A DNA stretch of 64,000 bases, from assembly GCA_031430555.1 (NCBI GenBank), contig JANPBQ010000263.1:4528-68527 (forward strand), in the 5' to 3' direction. The stretch comes from UKL13-2 sp031430555. GTDB taxonomy: Bacteria > Pseudomonadota > Gammaproteobacteria > Burkholderiales > Usitatibacteraceae. Shown piece by piece: positions 1-7,837 of this stretch. Each line of letters starts with the position of its first letter. Position 1 is the stretch's first letter. Below the pieces are notes generated by a model that worked only from the letters and a program-made list of their open reading frames with translations, was not told the DNA's origin and searched no databases. Position numbers and translations under genes: made by a program.

Positions 1-599
1 GCGCGATGGCAAAGGCGTTCAAGTCTGATCAACATTCGCTGTGGCTACAGGAGAATGCGACCGAGACGAAGATCAAGCAACTCGACTTGTCGAAGTACCG
101 GACCCTTGCCTTCGCCACTCACGGCCTGATGGCCGGCGAGATCAAAGGAATCGGTGAAGCTGGCCTGATCCTGACGCCACCGCGAGAAGGATCGCTGGAG
201 GACGACGGCTATCTTTCGGCGAGCGAAATCGCGAAGCTGAAACTCAACGCGGACTTGGTCGTCTTGTCCGCGTGCAATACCGCCGCCGCAGACGGCACAC
301 CGGGCGCGGAGGGATTATCGGGACTGGCCAAAGCGTTCTTCTATGCGGGCGCCCGCTCGCTGCTGGTATCGCACTGGCCAGTGGCCTCGGATGCGACGGT
401 GCCGCTTACCACCGGCATGTTGAAAGAATACGAAGTCAATCCCGCGCAAGGTAAAGCGGAGGCGCATCGCAAGGCAATGCTGGCGGTGATCGACACGCCT
501 GACCATCCGGGATACGCGCATCCGCTGTTTTGGGCACCGTTTGTGGTGGTGGGCGAAGGCGGTGCGGGAAAGCAGATTGGGGCCGATAAAAACAAATGA
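1..599 (+). CDS. CHAT-domain protein (caspase-like protease family), 3' part only
   Basis: This is the C-terminal part of a CHAT-domain protein, a cysteine-peptidase family of the caspase/separase clan. The reading frame is open to the left edge, so the ATG at base 6 is probably internal and the gene begins outside the window. Visible signatures are FATHG (the His of the catalytic dyad) and VVLSACNTA (the Cys), followed by the typical GLSGLAKAFFYAGARSLLVSHWPV stretch, here split as GLSGLAKAFFYAGA and RSLLVSHWPV, and a C-terminal HPLFWAPFVVVG. In proteobacteria such domains often follow TPR repeats, but that part would lie upstream and cannot be seen. Both dyad residues are present, so the domain may be active. 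Substrate and role are unknown. Confidence 0.85.
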   Translation, partial: AMAKAFKSDQHSLWLQENATETKIKQLDLSKYRTLAFATHGLMAGEIKGIGEAGLILTPPREGSLEDDGYLSASEIAKLKLNADLVVLSACNTAAADGTPGAEGLSGLAKAFFYAGARSLLVSHWPVASDATVPLTTGMLKEYEVNPAQGKAEAHRKAMLAVIDTPDHPGYAHPLFWAPFVVVGEGGAGKQIGADKNK

Positions 600-898
600 C
601 GCCTGGCTCTCCTGACAGCAATTCTCGAAACGTCAAAAATTCGTCACTCGCGGGAATGACGGTCTTTTGGAAATTCCCCAAACAAAAAAACACAAGCACT
701 GGTGCGGCGCTGAAGCCGAAATGCTCTGAACGCCGCGCCAAATAGCCTGCCCCGGACTTGATCCGGGGGCGATCTACGTCTACAAAACCCGCGCATCACC
801 CAAAACAATCTCCGGCGTCGTGCGACGAAAGTCACTGGGTTCCCGCGTGCGCGGGAACGACGGGGTTTCTAGGATGCTCCAAACTTGCGTGGTAAAAC
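600..898. repeat. Gene-free gap with short palindromic repeats
   Basis: No convincing gene is seen in these 299 bases. The gap holds small palindromes of a dispersed-repeat kind: a perfect 18-bp palindrome TTCCCGCGTGCGCGGGAA at 840-857, a GCGGGAATGAC motif near 649-660, and a CCGGACTTGATCCGGG palindrome near 751-768. A related CTTGATC core recurs at about 1463-1475, and GCGGGAAT recurs in the hairpin at 13837-13920. The ORFs crossing the gap have no recognisable family and look like by-products of the repeats. Confidence 0.6.
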
Positions 899-1384
899 CT
901 AATCGCGAAAATTGCTGAACTGCAACGGCACTTCATCGACCTTCAATTTGCACAACGCTATCGCCGCCTGCAAATCATCACGTTTGCCACCCGAAACACG
1001 CACGGATTCGCCTTGAATGGACGCAGTGACTTTCAGCTTCGCGTCCTTCAAATACTTGACGATTTTTTTTGCGAGTTCAATTTCGATGCCGTTCTTCACA
1101 TTGATAATTTGCTTGACCTTGTCGCCGCCGATTTTGGTGCGATCTTTTTCATCGAGCAGACGCACATCCACGCCGCGTTTGGCCATCTTGTTGAGCATCA
1201 CGTCCTTGACCTGACCGAGCTTGAAATCGTCGTCGGCAAAAAGTGTGAGTTCGAGTTCTTTTTGTTCGACACGCGCGTCGGAACCTTTGAAATCGAATCG
1301 CGTCGACACTTCCTTGTTGGTTTGCTCGATCGCATTTTTCAGTTCGACTTTGTTGACTTCGGATTCGATATCAAATGAGGGCAT
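899..1384 (-). CDS. yajQ: YajQ family cyclic di-GMP-binding protein
   Basis: The 161-residue product matches the YajQ family over its full usual length (about 160 aa). It starts MPSFDIESEVNKVELKNA, has the central STRFDFKGSDA motif, and ends in the family's usual manner (VDEVPLQFSNFRD). Family members are small cytosolic proteins with two ferredoxin-like folds. Some bind nucleotides, and Xanthomonas and Pseudomonas homologues are reported as cyclic di-GMP effectors. The ATG is preceded by an AGGTGA ribosome site. The gene stands alone on the minus strand, separated from argG by a 166-bp gap with a hairpin repeat, so it is probably transcribed independently. Regulation cannot be inferred. Confidence 0.93.
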   Translation of the reverse strand: MPSFDIESEVNKVELKNAIEQTNKEVSTRFDFKGSDARVEQKELELTLFADDDFKLGQVKDVMLNKMAKRGVDVRLLDEKDRTKIGGDKVKQIINVKNGIEIELAKKIVKYLKDAKLKVTASIQGESVRVSGGKRDDLQAAIALCKLKVDEVPLQFSNFRD

Positions 1385-1448
1385 ACATCACCTGCGTGCG
1401 TTGACCTGCGGTTGGATGGGTTATTCTATTTCTCAATCTTTGGTGCTT

Positions 1449-1520
1449 TCATCCTGACCCCAGACTTGATCAGGGGGAAGGATCTTGTCATGACGAGATC
1501 CTTCGCTACGCTCAGGATGA
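1449..1520. repeat. Nested inverted repeat between argG and yajQ
   Basis: An outer TCATCCTGA (1449-1457) pairs with TCAGGATGA (1512-1520). Inside lies a second near-palindrome from 1479 to 1502, with AGGATCT and AGATCCT arms around GTCATGAC. No U-run follows on the minus strand, so this looks more like a dispersed hairpin repeat than an intrinsic terminator, although it may still help insulate argG from yajQ. Confidence 0.6.
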
Positions 1521-1550
1521 CATTACACTTTTGAAACAGAAGTGGGATTG

Positions 1551-2804
1551 CTACTTCTTGGCGGCGTTCGACTTCGCGCGCTTCGCGGCCTGATTGCCCG
1601 CAATGCGCATGCGAAGCGCGTTCAATTTGATAAATCCGCCCGCATCCGCCTGATTGTACGCGCCGCCGTCATCATCAAAAGTGGAGATGGTTTGATCGAA
1701 CAGCGAATCGGTTTTCGATTCGCGGCTGACGACCAGGATGGTGCCTTTGTAGAGCTTCAATTTCACCGTGCCATTCACCGTCGTTTGCGATTCGTCGATC
1801 AAGCCTTGCAGCAAAACCCGCTCGGGCGAAAACCAGTAGCCGTTGTAAATCATCCGACCGTAGCGCGGCATCAGATCATCTTTCAACGCGAGCACTTCGC
1901 GATCCATCGTGATCGATTCCATCGCGCGATGGCCGCGCAACATGATCGTACCGCCGGGGGTTTCATAGCAACCGCGCGACTTCATCCCGACGTATCGGTT
2001 TTCCACCATGTCGAGGCGACCGATGCCGTGCTTGCCGCCGATGCGGTTCAATTCCGTCAACACACTCGCGGGCGAGAACTTCTTGCCGTTGATGCCGACA
2101 ATGTCGCCTTGTTTATAAGTGAGCTCGATGATCTCGGGTTTGTTCGGCGCTTTTTCGGGGGAAACGGTGATGCGCCACATGCTGTCTTCCGGTTGAAACG
2201 CCGGATCTTCGAGAATGCCGCCTTCGTAAGAAATATGCAGAAGATTCGCATCCATCGAATAAGGCGCACCGCCGCCTTTGCGTTTCTTGAAGTCGACCGG
2301 GATTTTGTGTTGGTCTGCGTACTTCAACAGTTTTTCGCGCGACAACAGATCCCACTCGCGCCACGGCGCGATGATTTTCACGTTGGGCATCAGCGCGTAG
2401 GCACCGAGTTCGAAGCGCACCTGATCGTTGCCCTTGCCGGTGGCACCGTGCGAGATTGCGTCGGCGCCGGTTTTCCTTGCGATCTCGATCATTTGTTTCG
2501 CAATCAACGGGCGTGCAATCGAGGTGCCGAGCAGATATTCACCCTCGTACACCGTGTTGGCGCGAAACATCGGGAACACGTAATCGCGCACAAATTCTTC
2601 GCGCAAATCTTCGATGAAAATGTTCGATTTCTTGATGCCCATTTTCAGCGCCTTGGCGCGCGCGGGCTCGACTTCTTCACCCTGGCCGATATCGGCGGTA
2701 AAGGTCACGACTTCGCATTGATAGACATCCTGCAACCACTTGAGGATGACCGAAGTATCCAGGCCGCCCGAATAGGCCAGCACCACCTTTTTTACGTCAC
2801 TCAT
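1551..2804 (-). CDS. argG: Argininosuccinate synthase
   Basis: ArgG condenses citrulline and aspartate with ATP to argininosuccinate, the penultimate step of arginine synthesis, in the cytosol. The 417-aa product has the ATP-pyrophosphatase P-loop LAYSGGLDTS at residues 9-18 and the conserved SHGATGKGNDQVRFE segment in the middle. I chose the ATG giving MSDVKKVVLAYSGG; the frame is open six codons further upstream, but family alignments start here. It is the last gene of argD-argF-argG, 39 bp after argF, so cotranscription is likely. The C-terminal tail is Lys/Ala-rich and slightly longer than in the shortest family members, with nothing else odd. Confidence 0.96.
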   Translation of the reverse strand: MSDVKKVVLAYSGGLDTSVILKWLQDVYQCEVVTFTADIGQGEEVEPARAKALKMGIKKSNIFIEDLREEFVRDYVFPMFRANTVYEGEYLLGTSIARPLIAKQMIEIARKTGADAISHGATGKGNDQVRFELGAYALMPNVKIIAPWREWDLLSREKLLKYADQHKIPVDFKKRKGGGAPYSMDANLLHISYEGGILEDPAFQPEDSMWRITVSPEKAPNKPEIIELTYKQGDIVGINGKKFSPASVLTELNRIGGKHGIGRLDMVENRYVGMKSRGCYETPGGTIMLRGHRAMESITMDREVLALKDDLMPRYGRMIYNGYWFSPERVLLQGLIDESQTTVNGTVKLKLYKGTILVVSRESKTDSLFDQTISTFDDDGGAYNQADAGGFIKLNALRMRIAGNQAAKRAKSNAAKK

Positions 2805-2843
2805 AATCACTTTCAATAGCAAAAAATTGTTGTCGCACGAAAA

Positions 2844-3758
2844 TCAGGAATCGATGCGCCCCAACAGCAAGAACTCCATCAGCGCCTTCTGCGCATGCAA
2901 TCGATTTTCGGCCTCTTCCCAAACGACGCTCTGCGGCCCTTCCAGCACTTCTTCACTGACCTCTTCACCGCGATGCGCGGGCAGACAGTGCATGAACAGC
3001 GCGTCGCGATCCGCGTTCGCCATCACCTTGGCGTCGACGATGAAATCGGCGAATGCGGTTTTGCGCGCTGCCGTCTCGGCCTCATATCCCATGCTCGTCC
3101 AGACGTCGGTGGTAACGATATGCGCACCTTTGGCGGCATCCATCGGATCGTTGAATGTCTCCAGATGTTTGGTATCGAGTTTCTCGCCGCGCTGTGATTT
3201 CATCTCGTATCCAATTGGCGTGGCGACATGCAATTTGAAATCGAGCACTCGCGCGGCGTCGAGCCAGGTATAGCTCATATTGTTGGCGTCACCGATCCAC
3301 GCGACGGTCTTTCCGGTGATCGATCCGCGCTGCTCCACAAACGTGAAAATATCCGCGAGTACCTGGCACGGGTGATATTCGTTGGTCAAGCCGTTGATCA
3401 CTGGTACGCGTGAATGCGCGGCGAAACGCTCGACTTTTTCCTGCTCGAAAGTGCGGATCATGACCAGATCGACCATGCGTGAAATGACGCGCGCGGTGTC
3501 TTCAATTGGCTCGGCGCGGCCGAGCTGCGTGGACTGCGAATCAAGATTGATCGCCTGCCCGCCGAGTTGATAAATGCCTGCCTCGAACGACACGCGGGTG
3601 CGGGTCGAACTCTTCTCGAACTCCATCGCCAGCATGCGGTCAGTCAGCGGCTGATACGGCACGTAATTCTTGAAACGATGCTTGAGGATTTTCGCGCGCG
3701 CGAACAGATGTTCGTGTTCGTCGCGAGTGAAATCCTTGAATTGCAGAAAATGTCTCAT
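2844..3758 (-). CDS. argF: Ornithine carbamoyltransferase
   Basis: This cytosolic enzyme transfers the carbamoyl group from carbamoyl phosphate to ornithine, giving citrulline. At 304 aa it has the standard length. The carbamoyl-phosphate loop SSTRTR lies at residues 50-55, HPCQ at 129-132 and the ornithine-side HCLP motif at 257-260, followed by AHRGEEV. The start is 13 bp after the argD stop codon and the argG start is 39 bp beyond its own stop, so the gene sits in the middle of the arginine operon. The final two pathway steps before argininosuccinate lyase are therefore encoded together; argH is not in the window. Confidence 0.97.
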   Translation of the reverse strand: MRHFLQFKDFTRDEHEHLFARAKILKHRFKNYVPYQPLTDRMLAMEFEKSSTRTRVSFEAGIYQLGGQAINLDSQSTQLGRAEPIEDTARVISRMVDLVMIRTFEQEKVERFAAHSRVPVINGLTNEYHPCQVLADIFTFVEQRGSITGKTVAWIGDANNMSYTWLDAARVLDFKLHVATPIGYEMKSQRGEKLDTKHLETFNDPMDAAKGAHIVTTDVWTSMGYEAETAARKTAFADFIVDAKVMANADRDALFMHCLPAHRGEEVSEEVLEGPQSVVWEEAENRLHAQKALMEFLLLGRIDS

Positions 3759-3771
3759 GTATTTCCCGAAA

Positions 3772-4968
3772 CTACGCCGCAGCCTTGTTGGCTTGCGACA
3801 AGAATGACGCGATTACCGGCACTAGTCTCGCAACGATTTCGCGCGCTTCGGTTTCGTTGATGATCAGCGGTGGCAACAATCGGATCACACTGTCCTGCGT
3901 CACGTTGGTCATGAGGCCGGACTCGAGCGCCATGTTGACGATATCGCCACATGGGCGGTCGAGCTCGATGCCCATCATCAATCCCATGCCGCGAATTTCT
4001 TTGACGCCGGCAACGCCGGCGAGCGCTTTCCGAAATTCCGTTTTCATGATCTCGCCCAACTTGATGGCGTTCGCGATCAAGCCTTCTTCCTCCATGATCT
4101 CCAATGTACGCAACGCGGCCACCGACACCAACGGCCCTCCGCCAAAGGTGGTGCCATGATTGCCCGGCTTGAACAACTGCGCGGCAACCCCTTTCGCGAG
4201 GCACGCACCGATCGGCACGCCCGAGCCCAGCCCCTTCGCAAGTGGCATCACATCCGGCGTGATGCCGGCCCATTGATGCGCGAACCACTTTCCGGTGCGA
4301 CCGATGCCGGATTGCACTTCATCGATCATCAAGAGCCATTGTTTTTGCGTAGTCAGTTCACGAAGTTCGCGCAGATATTCGGCACGAGCCTGCACGATGC
4401 CACCTTCGCCTTGCACCACTTCGGTCAATACCGCCACCACGTCTTTGTTGTGCTGCGCGATGGCGCGGATCGCTTCGATATCGTCGTAGGGCACGCGGAT
4501 GAATCCGGTTACCAGCGGCTCGAAACCGGCCTGCGCTTTGCGCGAACCCGTCGCTGCCAGCGTGGCCAGCGTGCGGCCATGCCAGGCGCGTTCCATGACA
4601 ATGATTTGCGGGTTCGCGATACCGCGCTGATGGCCGTAAAAACGCGCGAGTTTGATCGCGCATTCATTGGCTTCGGCTCCCGAGTTGCCGAAGAACACGT
4701 TGTCCATGTCGGCCAATGCGCAGAGCTTGTCGGCCAATGCAGCCTGCTCGGGAACATTCACCAGATTCGACGTATGAATAATTTTTGCGGCTTGCTCGGC
4801 GATGGCTTTGACGAGCTTGGGATGCGCGTGTCCCAATCCGGAAACGGCGATGCCTGCCAGTGCGTCGAGCAGCTTGCGGCCATCGGTGGTATAGAGCCAC
4901 GCGCCTTGGCCGTGCGTGAAGGCGACGGGAGCCGGTTTGTACGTGTTCATTTGATGCGGGGACTGCAT
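3772..4968 (-). CDS. argD: Acetylornithine aminotransferase (PLP-dependent)
   Basis: ArgD converts N-acetylglutamate semialdehyde to N-acetylornithine using glutamate and PLP. The protein is a class III aminotransferase of 398 aa. Visible landmarks are GIAVSGLGHAHP near the N-terminus, FFGNSGAEANECAIK for phosphate binding, LLMIDEVQSGIGRTGK with the conserved Asp, and PLAKGLGSGVPIGA with the PLP lysine. An ATG four codons upstream is in frame, but GGAGG lies five bases before the ATG at 4968 (MQSPHQMNTYKP), so that one is preferred. It is the first structural gene of the operon and lies downstream of a promoter and an Arg-rich leader ORF with a hairpin (5003-5101). Confidence 0.95.
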   Translation of the reverse strand: MQSPHQMNTYKPAPVAFTHGQGAWLYTTDGRKLLDALAGIAVSGLGHAHPKLVKAIAEQAAKIIHTSNLVNVPEQAALADKLCALADMDNVFFGNSGAEANECAIKLARFYGHQRGIANPQIIVMERAWHGRTLATLAATGSRKAQAGFEPLVTGFIRVPYDDIEAIRAIAQHNKDVVAVLTEVVQGEGGIVQARAEYLRELRELTTQKQWLLMIDEVQSGIGRTGKWFAHQWAGITPDVMPLAKGLGSGVPIGACLAKGVAAQLFKPGNHGTTFGGGPLVSVAALRTLEIMEEEGLIANAIKLGEIMKTEFRKALAGVAGVKEIRGMGLMMGIELDRPCGDIVNMALESGLMTNVTQDSVIRLLPPLIINETEAREIVARLVPVIASFLSQANKAAA

Positions 4969-5002
4969 ATTCGCCTCCATTCCAATGCGTCGGCGCGCAC
5001 AC

Positions 5003-5059
5003 TCAGCGCCAAAAATGACAACGGCGGCCCGAAATGGTCGTCGGGGGCCGCCGCATCAT
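5003..5059 (-). CDS. Putative arginine-rich leader peptide upstream of argD
   Basis: This short ORF encodes MMRRPPTTISGRRCHFWR, 18 residues with five arginines in two pairs plus a final one. It starts about seven bases after the predicted start point of the argD promoter and ends 34 bases before argD. The first ATG is at 5059 and a second follows immediately at 5056. Its codons run through both arms of the GC hairpin at 5022-5053. No family match is claimed. The combination of position, arginine content and hairpin suggests a leader peptide for translation-coupled control of an arginine operon, but the mechanism is inference. It lacks a visible ribosome-binding site, and chance coding cannot be excluded. 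Confidence 0.4.
   Translation of the reverse strand: MMRRPPTTISGRRCHFWR
5022..5053 (-). promoter_or_regulatory. GC hairpin in the argD leader (possible attenuator)
   Basis: CGGCGGCCC (5022-5030) pairs perfectly with GGGCCGCCG (5045-5053) around a 14-base loop. On the minus strand the hairpin is followed by TTGTCATTTTTGG, a broken but T-rich tail. It resembles a weak intrinsic terminator placed between promoter and argD. A competing antiterminator arm was not clearly found. Confidence 0.45.
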
Positions 5060-5072
5060 GTCTATAGGCACA

Positions 5073-5101
5073 AATATAGGCCAAACGACGTTGCAGTGCA
5101 A
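5073..5101 (-). promoter_or_regulatory. Predicted sigma-70 promoter of argD-argF-argG
   Basis: On the minus strand, TTGCAC (5101-5096) and TATATT (5078-5073) are separated by exactly 17 bases. The expected start point is near 5066, just upstream of the leader ORF. The gap is shared with the divergent DUF3579 gene. Confidence 0.6.
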
Positions 5102-5306
5102 CATCGCGGACGGCGGATAATCATGCGAAAAATCAATCAACGAATTGCCGCGCGCGGAATGCAAAGCGGGATTTTTGCGTGAAGATCGGCAATATTCTGA
5201 CCAAATATTCGAACTGAGCATCGGCTGTGTCGATATAATTTCACTCTCGTCGATCGCTAGTTCCTTTCCCTTCAAGCGCACGAGCCGACGAGGATGAGCC
5301 GATTTA
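5102..5306. promoter_or_regulatory. Divergent upstream region of DUF3579 gene, with a TATAAT -10 candidate
   Basis: This stretch belongs to the 338-bp divergent gap between argD and the DUF3579 gene. On the plus strand a perfect TATAAT occurs at 5234-5239 about 70 bases before the DUF3579 start, but no good -35 sequence sits at the right distance. No gene is seen here. Confidence 0.4.
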
Positions 5307-5720
5307 TTGCCGCCACCGCGCGTGGCATTTTCGATACAACAATTTCGTCGCTCAATGCGCTCACTTTCGCCCCCCGTCCATCCTCCCGCACCGCAGCGCA
5401 TTGTCATCCAAGGCATGACCATAAGCGGTCGGGCGTTTCGCCCCAGCGATTGGGCGGAGCGGCTTTGCGGCATCATGTCGACCTTCGGCGGCGACCATCA
5501 AATGCGCTATTCGCCGTATGTACGGCCAGTGTTGCTTGATGGGGTGCGTTGTGTGGTGGTCGCACTCACGTTGATCGAAATTGAGCCCCGCGCGCACCGT
5601 TTCTTGCTCGATTTCGCGAAGGACAATGAATTGGTGGTCATCGATCCATCCCAGCCGGCATCGGAGGATTACTGCCCCGTGCCGGGCAGTGCGCTGGAAC
5701 GAATCGTGGCCACCGGCTGA
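5307..5720 (+). CDS. DUF3579 domain-containing protein
   Basis: The product resembles the DUF3579 family, found mainly in betaproteobacteria and often encoded beside arginine genes. The diagnostic part is IQGMTISGRAFRPSDWAERL, then a segment reading MRYSPYVRPVLLDGVRCVVV and then IEPRAHRFLLDFAKDNEL. No catalytic residues are recognisable and the function is unknown. The domain begins at about residue 33 of the 137-aa ORF, so the first 30 residues are doubtful; ATGs at residue 18 or just before ISGR are possible starts. The gene diverges from argD and converges on rpsT, with a hairpin between. Confidence 0.8.
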   Translation: MPPPRVAFSIQQFRRSMRSLSPPVHPPAPQRIVIQGMTISGRAFRPSDWAERLCGIMSTFGGDHQMRYSPYVRPVLLDGVRCVVVALTLIEIEPRAHRFLLDFAKDNELVVIDPSQPASEDYCPVPGSALERIVATG

Positions 5721-5750
5721 GGGGATAACCGGACGCCACCCAAAAGAAAA

Positions 5751-5806
5751 CCGCCAATCTTGATCTTTCGATCACGCCCCGGAGAACTCCGGGACTCGAT
5801 TGGCGG
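5751..5806. terminator. Long hairpin between DUF3579 and rpsT
   Basis: CCGCCAATC at 5751-5759 pairs with GATTGGCGG at 5798-5806. A second stem, CCCGGAG/CTCCGGG, sits inside near 5778-5793. It lies between convergent genes and on the minus strand is followed by TTTTCTTTTG, which fits termination of rpsT. Termination of DUF3579 on the other strand is less certain. Confidence 0.65.
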
Positions 5807-5856
5807 TATGTCGTAGGCGGGCAACTGCGTTGCCCTCTAGATCATGTACGGGTGAC

Positions 5857-6147
5857 TTACGCTTGCGCGGCGGTCTGGCCTTTGGAGCCGAGTGCTTTGA
5901 TCGCAGCGGAAAGACGGCTCTTGTGACGAGCAGCCTTGTTTTTGTGAATGATGTTCTTGTCGGCGATCGAATCGATCGTGGACGTGGACGATTTGAAAAC
6001 CGCCTCGGCTTTGACTTTGTCGCCGGCAGCGACGGCAGCGGCGACTTTCTTGATGGCCGTACGCAATTCGGTGCGCTGCGACATGTTATGCGCGCGCTGC
6101 TTGACTGCTTGACGGGCGCGTTTAGCTGCTTGTTTGGTATTTGCCAT
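5857..6147 (-). CDS. rpsT: 30S ribosomal protein S20
   Basis: S20 is a small basic protein that binds 16S rRNA in the body of the 30S subunit and assists assembly. The 96-aa product has the usual start MANTKQAAKRARQA, the lysine/arginine-rich helix QRTELRTAIKKV, and the conserved KNIIHKNKAARHKSRLSAAIK near the C-terminus, here read as IIHKNKAARHKSRLS. The frame is open 38 codons upstream, but the family start and the promoter position fix the ATG at 6147. It is transcribed alone, opposite to murJ, from a good promoter at 6191-6218. The C-terminal tail (GSKGQTAAQA) is an ordinary variable end. Confidence 0.97.
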   Translation of the reverse strand: MANTKQAAKRARQAVKQRAHNMSQRTELRTAIKKVAAAVAAGDKVKAEAVFKSSTSTIDSIADKNIIHKNKAARHKSRLSAAIKALGSKGQTAAQA

Positions 6148-6190
6148 GATTTTTCCAGATTCTTGCAATGAATTTTGCGCGAAGCCTTGT

Positions 6191-6218
6191 ATTATAGCGC
6201 ACCGCAATAAAAAAGCAA
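6191..6218 (-). promoter_or_regulatory. Predicted promoter of rpsT
   Basis: On the minus strand TTGCTT (6218-6213), a 16-base spacer and a perfect TATAAT (6196-6191) are present. The expected start point is about 37 bases before the rpsT ATG. Confidence 0.65.
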
Positions 6219-6286
6219 ACCCGCTGATTTTGCAGGGCTTTTTGCCACGGGCCTGCCTCATACCCGCCTGTCACCGCCGACCCAAC

Positions 6287-7837
6287 ATGAATTTGCTGAA
6301 AGCCGCCGCTTCCGTCTCCGCGATGACCTTGCTGTCGCGCGTGACGGGGCTCGCGCGCGAAATCATCGGCTTCAGCTTGTTCGGTGCCGGGGCCGCGATG
6401 GACGCGTTCCAGGTTGCATGGCGGATTCCCAATCTGCTTCGGCGTTTGTTCGCGGAAGGTGCGTTTTCGCAAGCGTTTGTCCCGGTTTTTGCCGATTTCA
6501 AAGCGAGAGGCAATGACGCCGACGTAAAACTGCTTGCAGATCGCATCGCGAGCCTGCTTACGATTGTCTTGTTCGTGGTGACCGTGATCGGCGTAGTCGC
6601 CGCGCCATTGCTGGTCTATCTGACCGCCTCTGGTTTTTCGGCCGATGCGGGCAAATTCGACCTGACCACGCAAATGGTGCGGATCACCTTCCCGTACATT
6701 TTTTTCATTTCGCTGGTCGCCCTGTCGGCCGGCATTCTCAATAGTTACAGCGCCTTCAAAACGCCCGCGTTCACACCGGTATTGCTGAATCTTTCGGTGA
6801 TTGCGGCGGCGGTCTGGCTGGCACCGCAGGTGAATCCACCGATATTGGCATTGGCCATCGGCACCTTGATCGGCGGCGTCGTGCAACTGGCTTTTCAGAT
6901 ACCGGCTTTGCGCCGGATCGGCATGCTGCCGCGAATATCCTTTGCCGCATGGCGCTTTCGCAAAGACGAGGGTGTGGTGCGCATTTTGAAATTGATGGCA
7001 CCGGCGATCCTCGGCGTATCGGTCGCTCAGATTTCCCTGCTGCTCAATACGCAAATTGCATCTTTCTTGCAGGATGGTTCGGTCTCGTGGCTGACGGCGG
7101 CAGATCGACTGATGGAATTTCCGTCCGCGTTGCTCGGTGTTGCATTGGGCACGGTGCTGCTGCCGTCGTTGGTTCGCAGCCACGCCGCCGCCGATCCGCG
7201 GGAATTTTCGCGATTGCTGGATTGGGGACTCCGTCTCACACTGCTGCTGACGTTTCCCGCAGCACTGGGGTTGGCCCTGCTCGCGGCACCGTTGATTTCA
7301 ACGCTTTTGCAACACGGCCATTTCACCGCAAATGATGTTTTGATGTCGCGCACCGCGCTCATCGCTTATTCGGTCGGGCTCACCGGAATCATTCTGATCA
7401 AAATATTGGCACCGGGATATTACGCACGGCAGAACGTGAAAACACCGGTGAAAATCGCGATCTTCACACTCGCCGTTACGCAGCTTTTCAACCTTATTTT
7501 CGTGCCGCTGTTTGCGCATGCAGGGCTGGCGCTCTCCATTGGCGTAGGCGCGACGGTTAATGCCGGTCTGCTGTTTTTTTTCATGCGCCGTGAGGGAATT
7601 TTCACGCCGGAACCCGGGTGGCTTGCGTATCTGCTTAAGTTGACGGTGGCGCTGTACCTGATGGGCGGCGCGCTGTGGTGGGTGGCGGGTGCGGAACGCG
7701 AATGGCTGGCACTGGGGACGGGTGCCAAGTGCGTTCGGCTCGCGTGGGTCATCACGGTCGGCGCGGCGGTGTATTTCGCGTCACTTTGGGCAATGGGATT
7801 GCGCGCACGCGAATTTTTGAAGCGCGGCCAATCGTGA
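6287..7837 (+). CDS. murJ: Lipid II flippase MurJ
   Basis: MurJ flips undecaprenyl-pyrophosphate-linked peptidoglycan precursor across the inner membrane. The 516-aa product begins MNLLKAAASVSAMTLLSRVTGLAREI, read as MNLLKAAASVSAMTLLSR then VTGLAREI, and continues with AMDAFQVAWRIPNLLRRLFAEGAFSQAFVP in the family manner (DAFQVAWRIPNLLRRL; FAEGAFSQAFVPV). It is strongly hydrophobic throughout, consistent with the usual 14 membrane helices. The frame is open 51 codons upstream, but this ATG gives the conserved N-terminus. The stop overlaps the ribF GTG start (GTGA). The gap to rpsT is divergent, so its promoter must lie in that gap or in the rpsT promoter region on the other strand. Confidence 0.96.
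   Translation: MNLLKAAASVSAMTLLSRVTGLAREIIGFSLFGAGAAMDAFQVAWRIPNLLRRLFAEGAFSQAFVPVFADFKARGNDADVKLLADRIASLLTIVLFVVTVIGVVAAPLLVYLTASGFSADAGKFDLTTQMVRITFPYIFFISLVALSAGILNSYSAFKTPAFTPVLLNLSVIAAAVWLAPQVNPPILALAIGTLIGGVVQLAFQIPALRRIGMLPRISFAAWRFRKDEGVVRILKLMAPAILGVSVAQISLLLNTQIASFLQDGSVSWLTAADRLMEFPSALLGVALGTVLLPSLVRSHAAADPREFSRLLDWGLRLTLLLTFPAALGLALLAAPLISTLLQHGHFTANDVLMSRTALIAYSVGLTGIILIKILAPGYYARQNVKTPVKIAIFTLAVTQLFNLIFVPLFAHAGLALSIGVGATVNAGLLFFFMRREGIFTPEPGWLAYLLKLTVALYLMGGALWWVAGAEREWLALGTGAKCVRLAWVITVGAAVYFASLWAMGLRAREFLKRGQS

Noticed and set aside
1542..2819. A 425-codon plus-strand ORF opposite argG
   Set aside because: It is a mirror of the argG coding frame on the other strand and has no recognisable protein features; argG has all family motifs.
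7700..7834. FMN riboswitch for ribF
   Set aside because: ribF overlaps murJ in an operon; there is no leader long enough and no RFN-like sequence.
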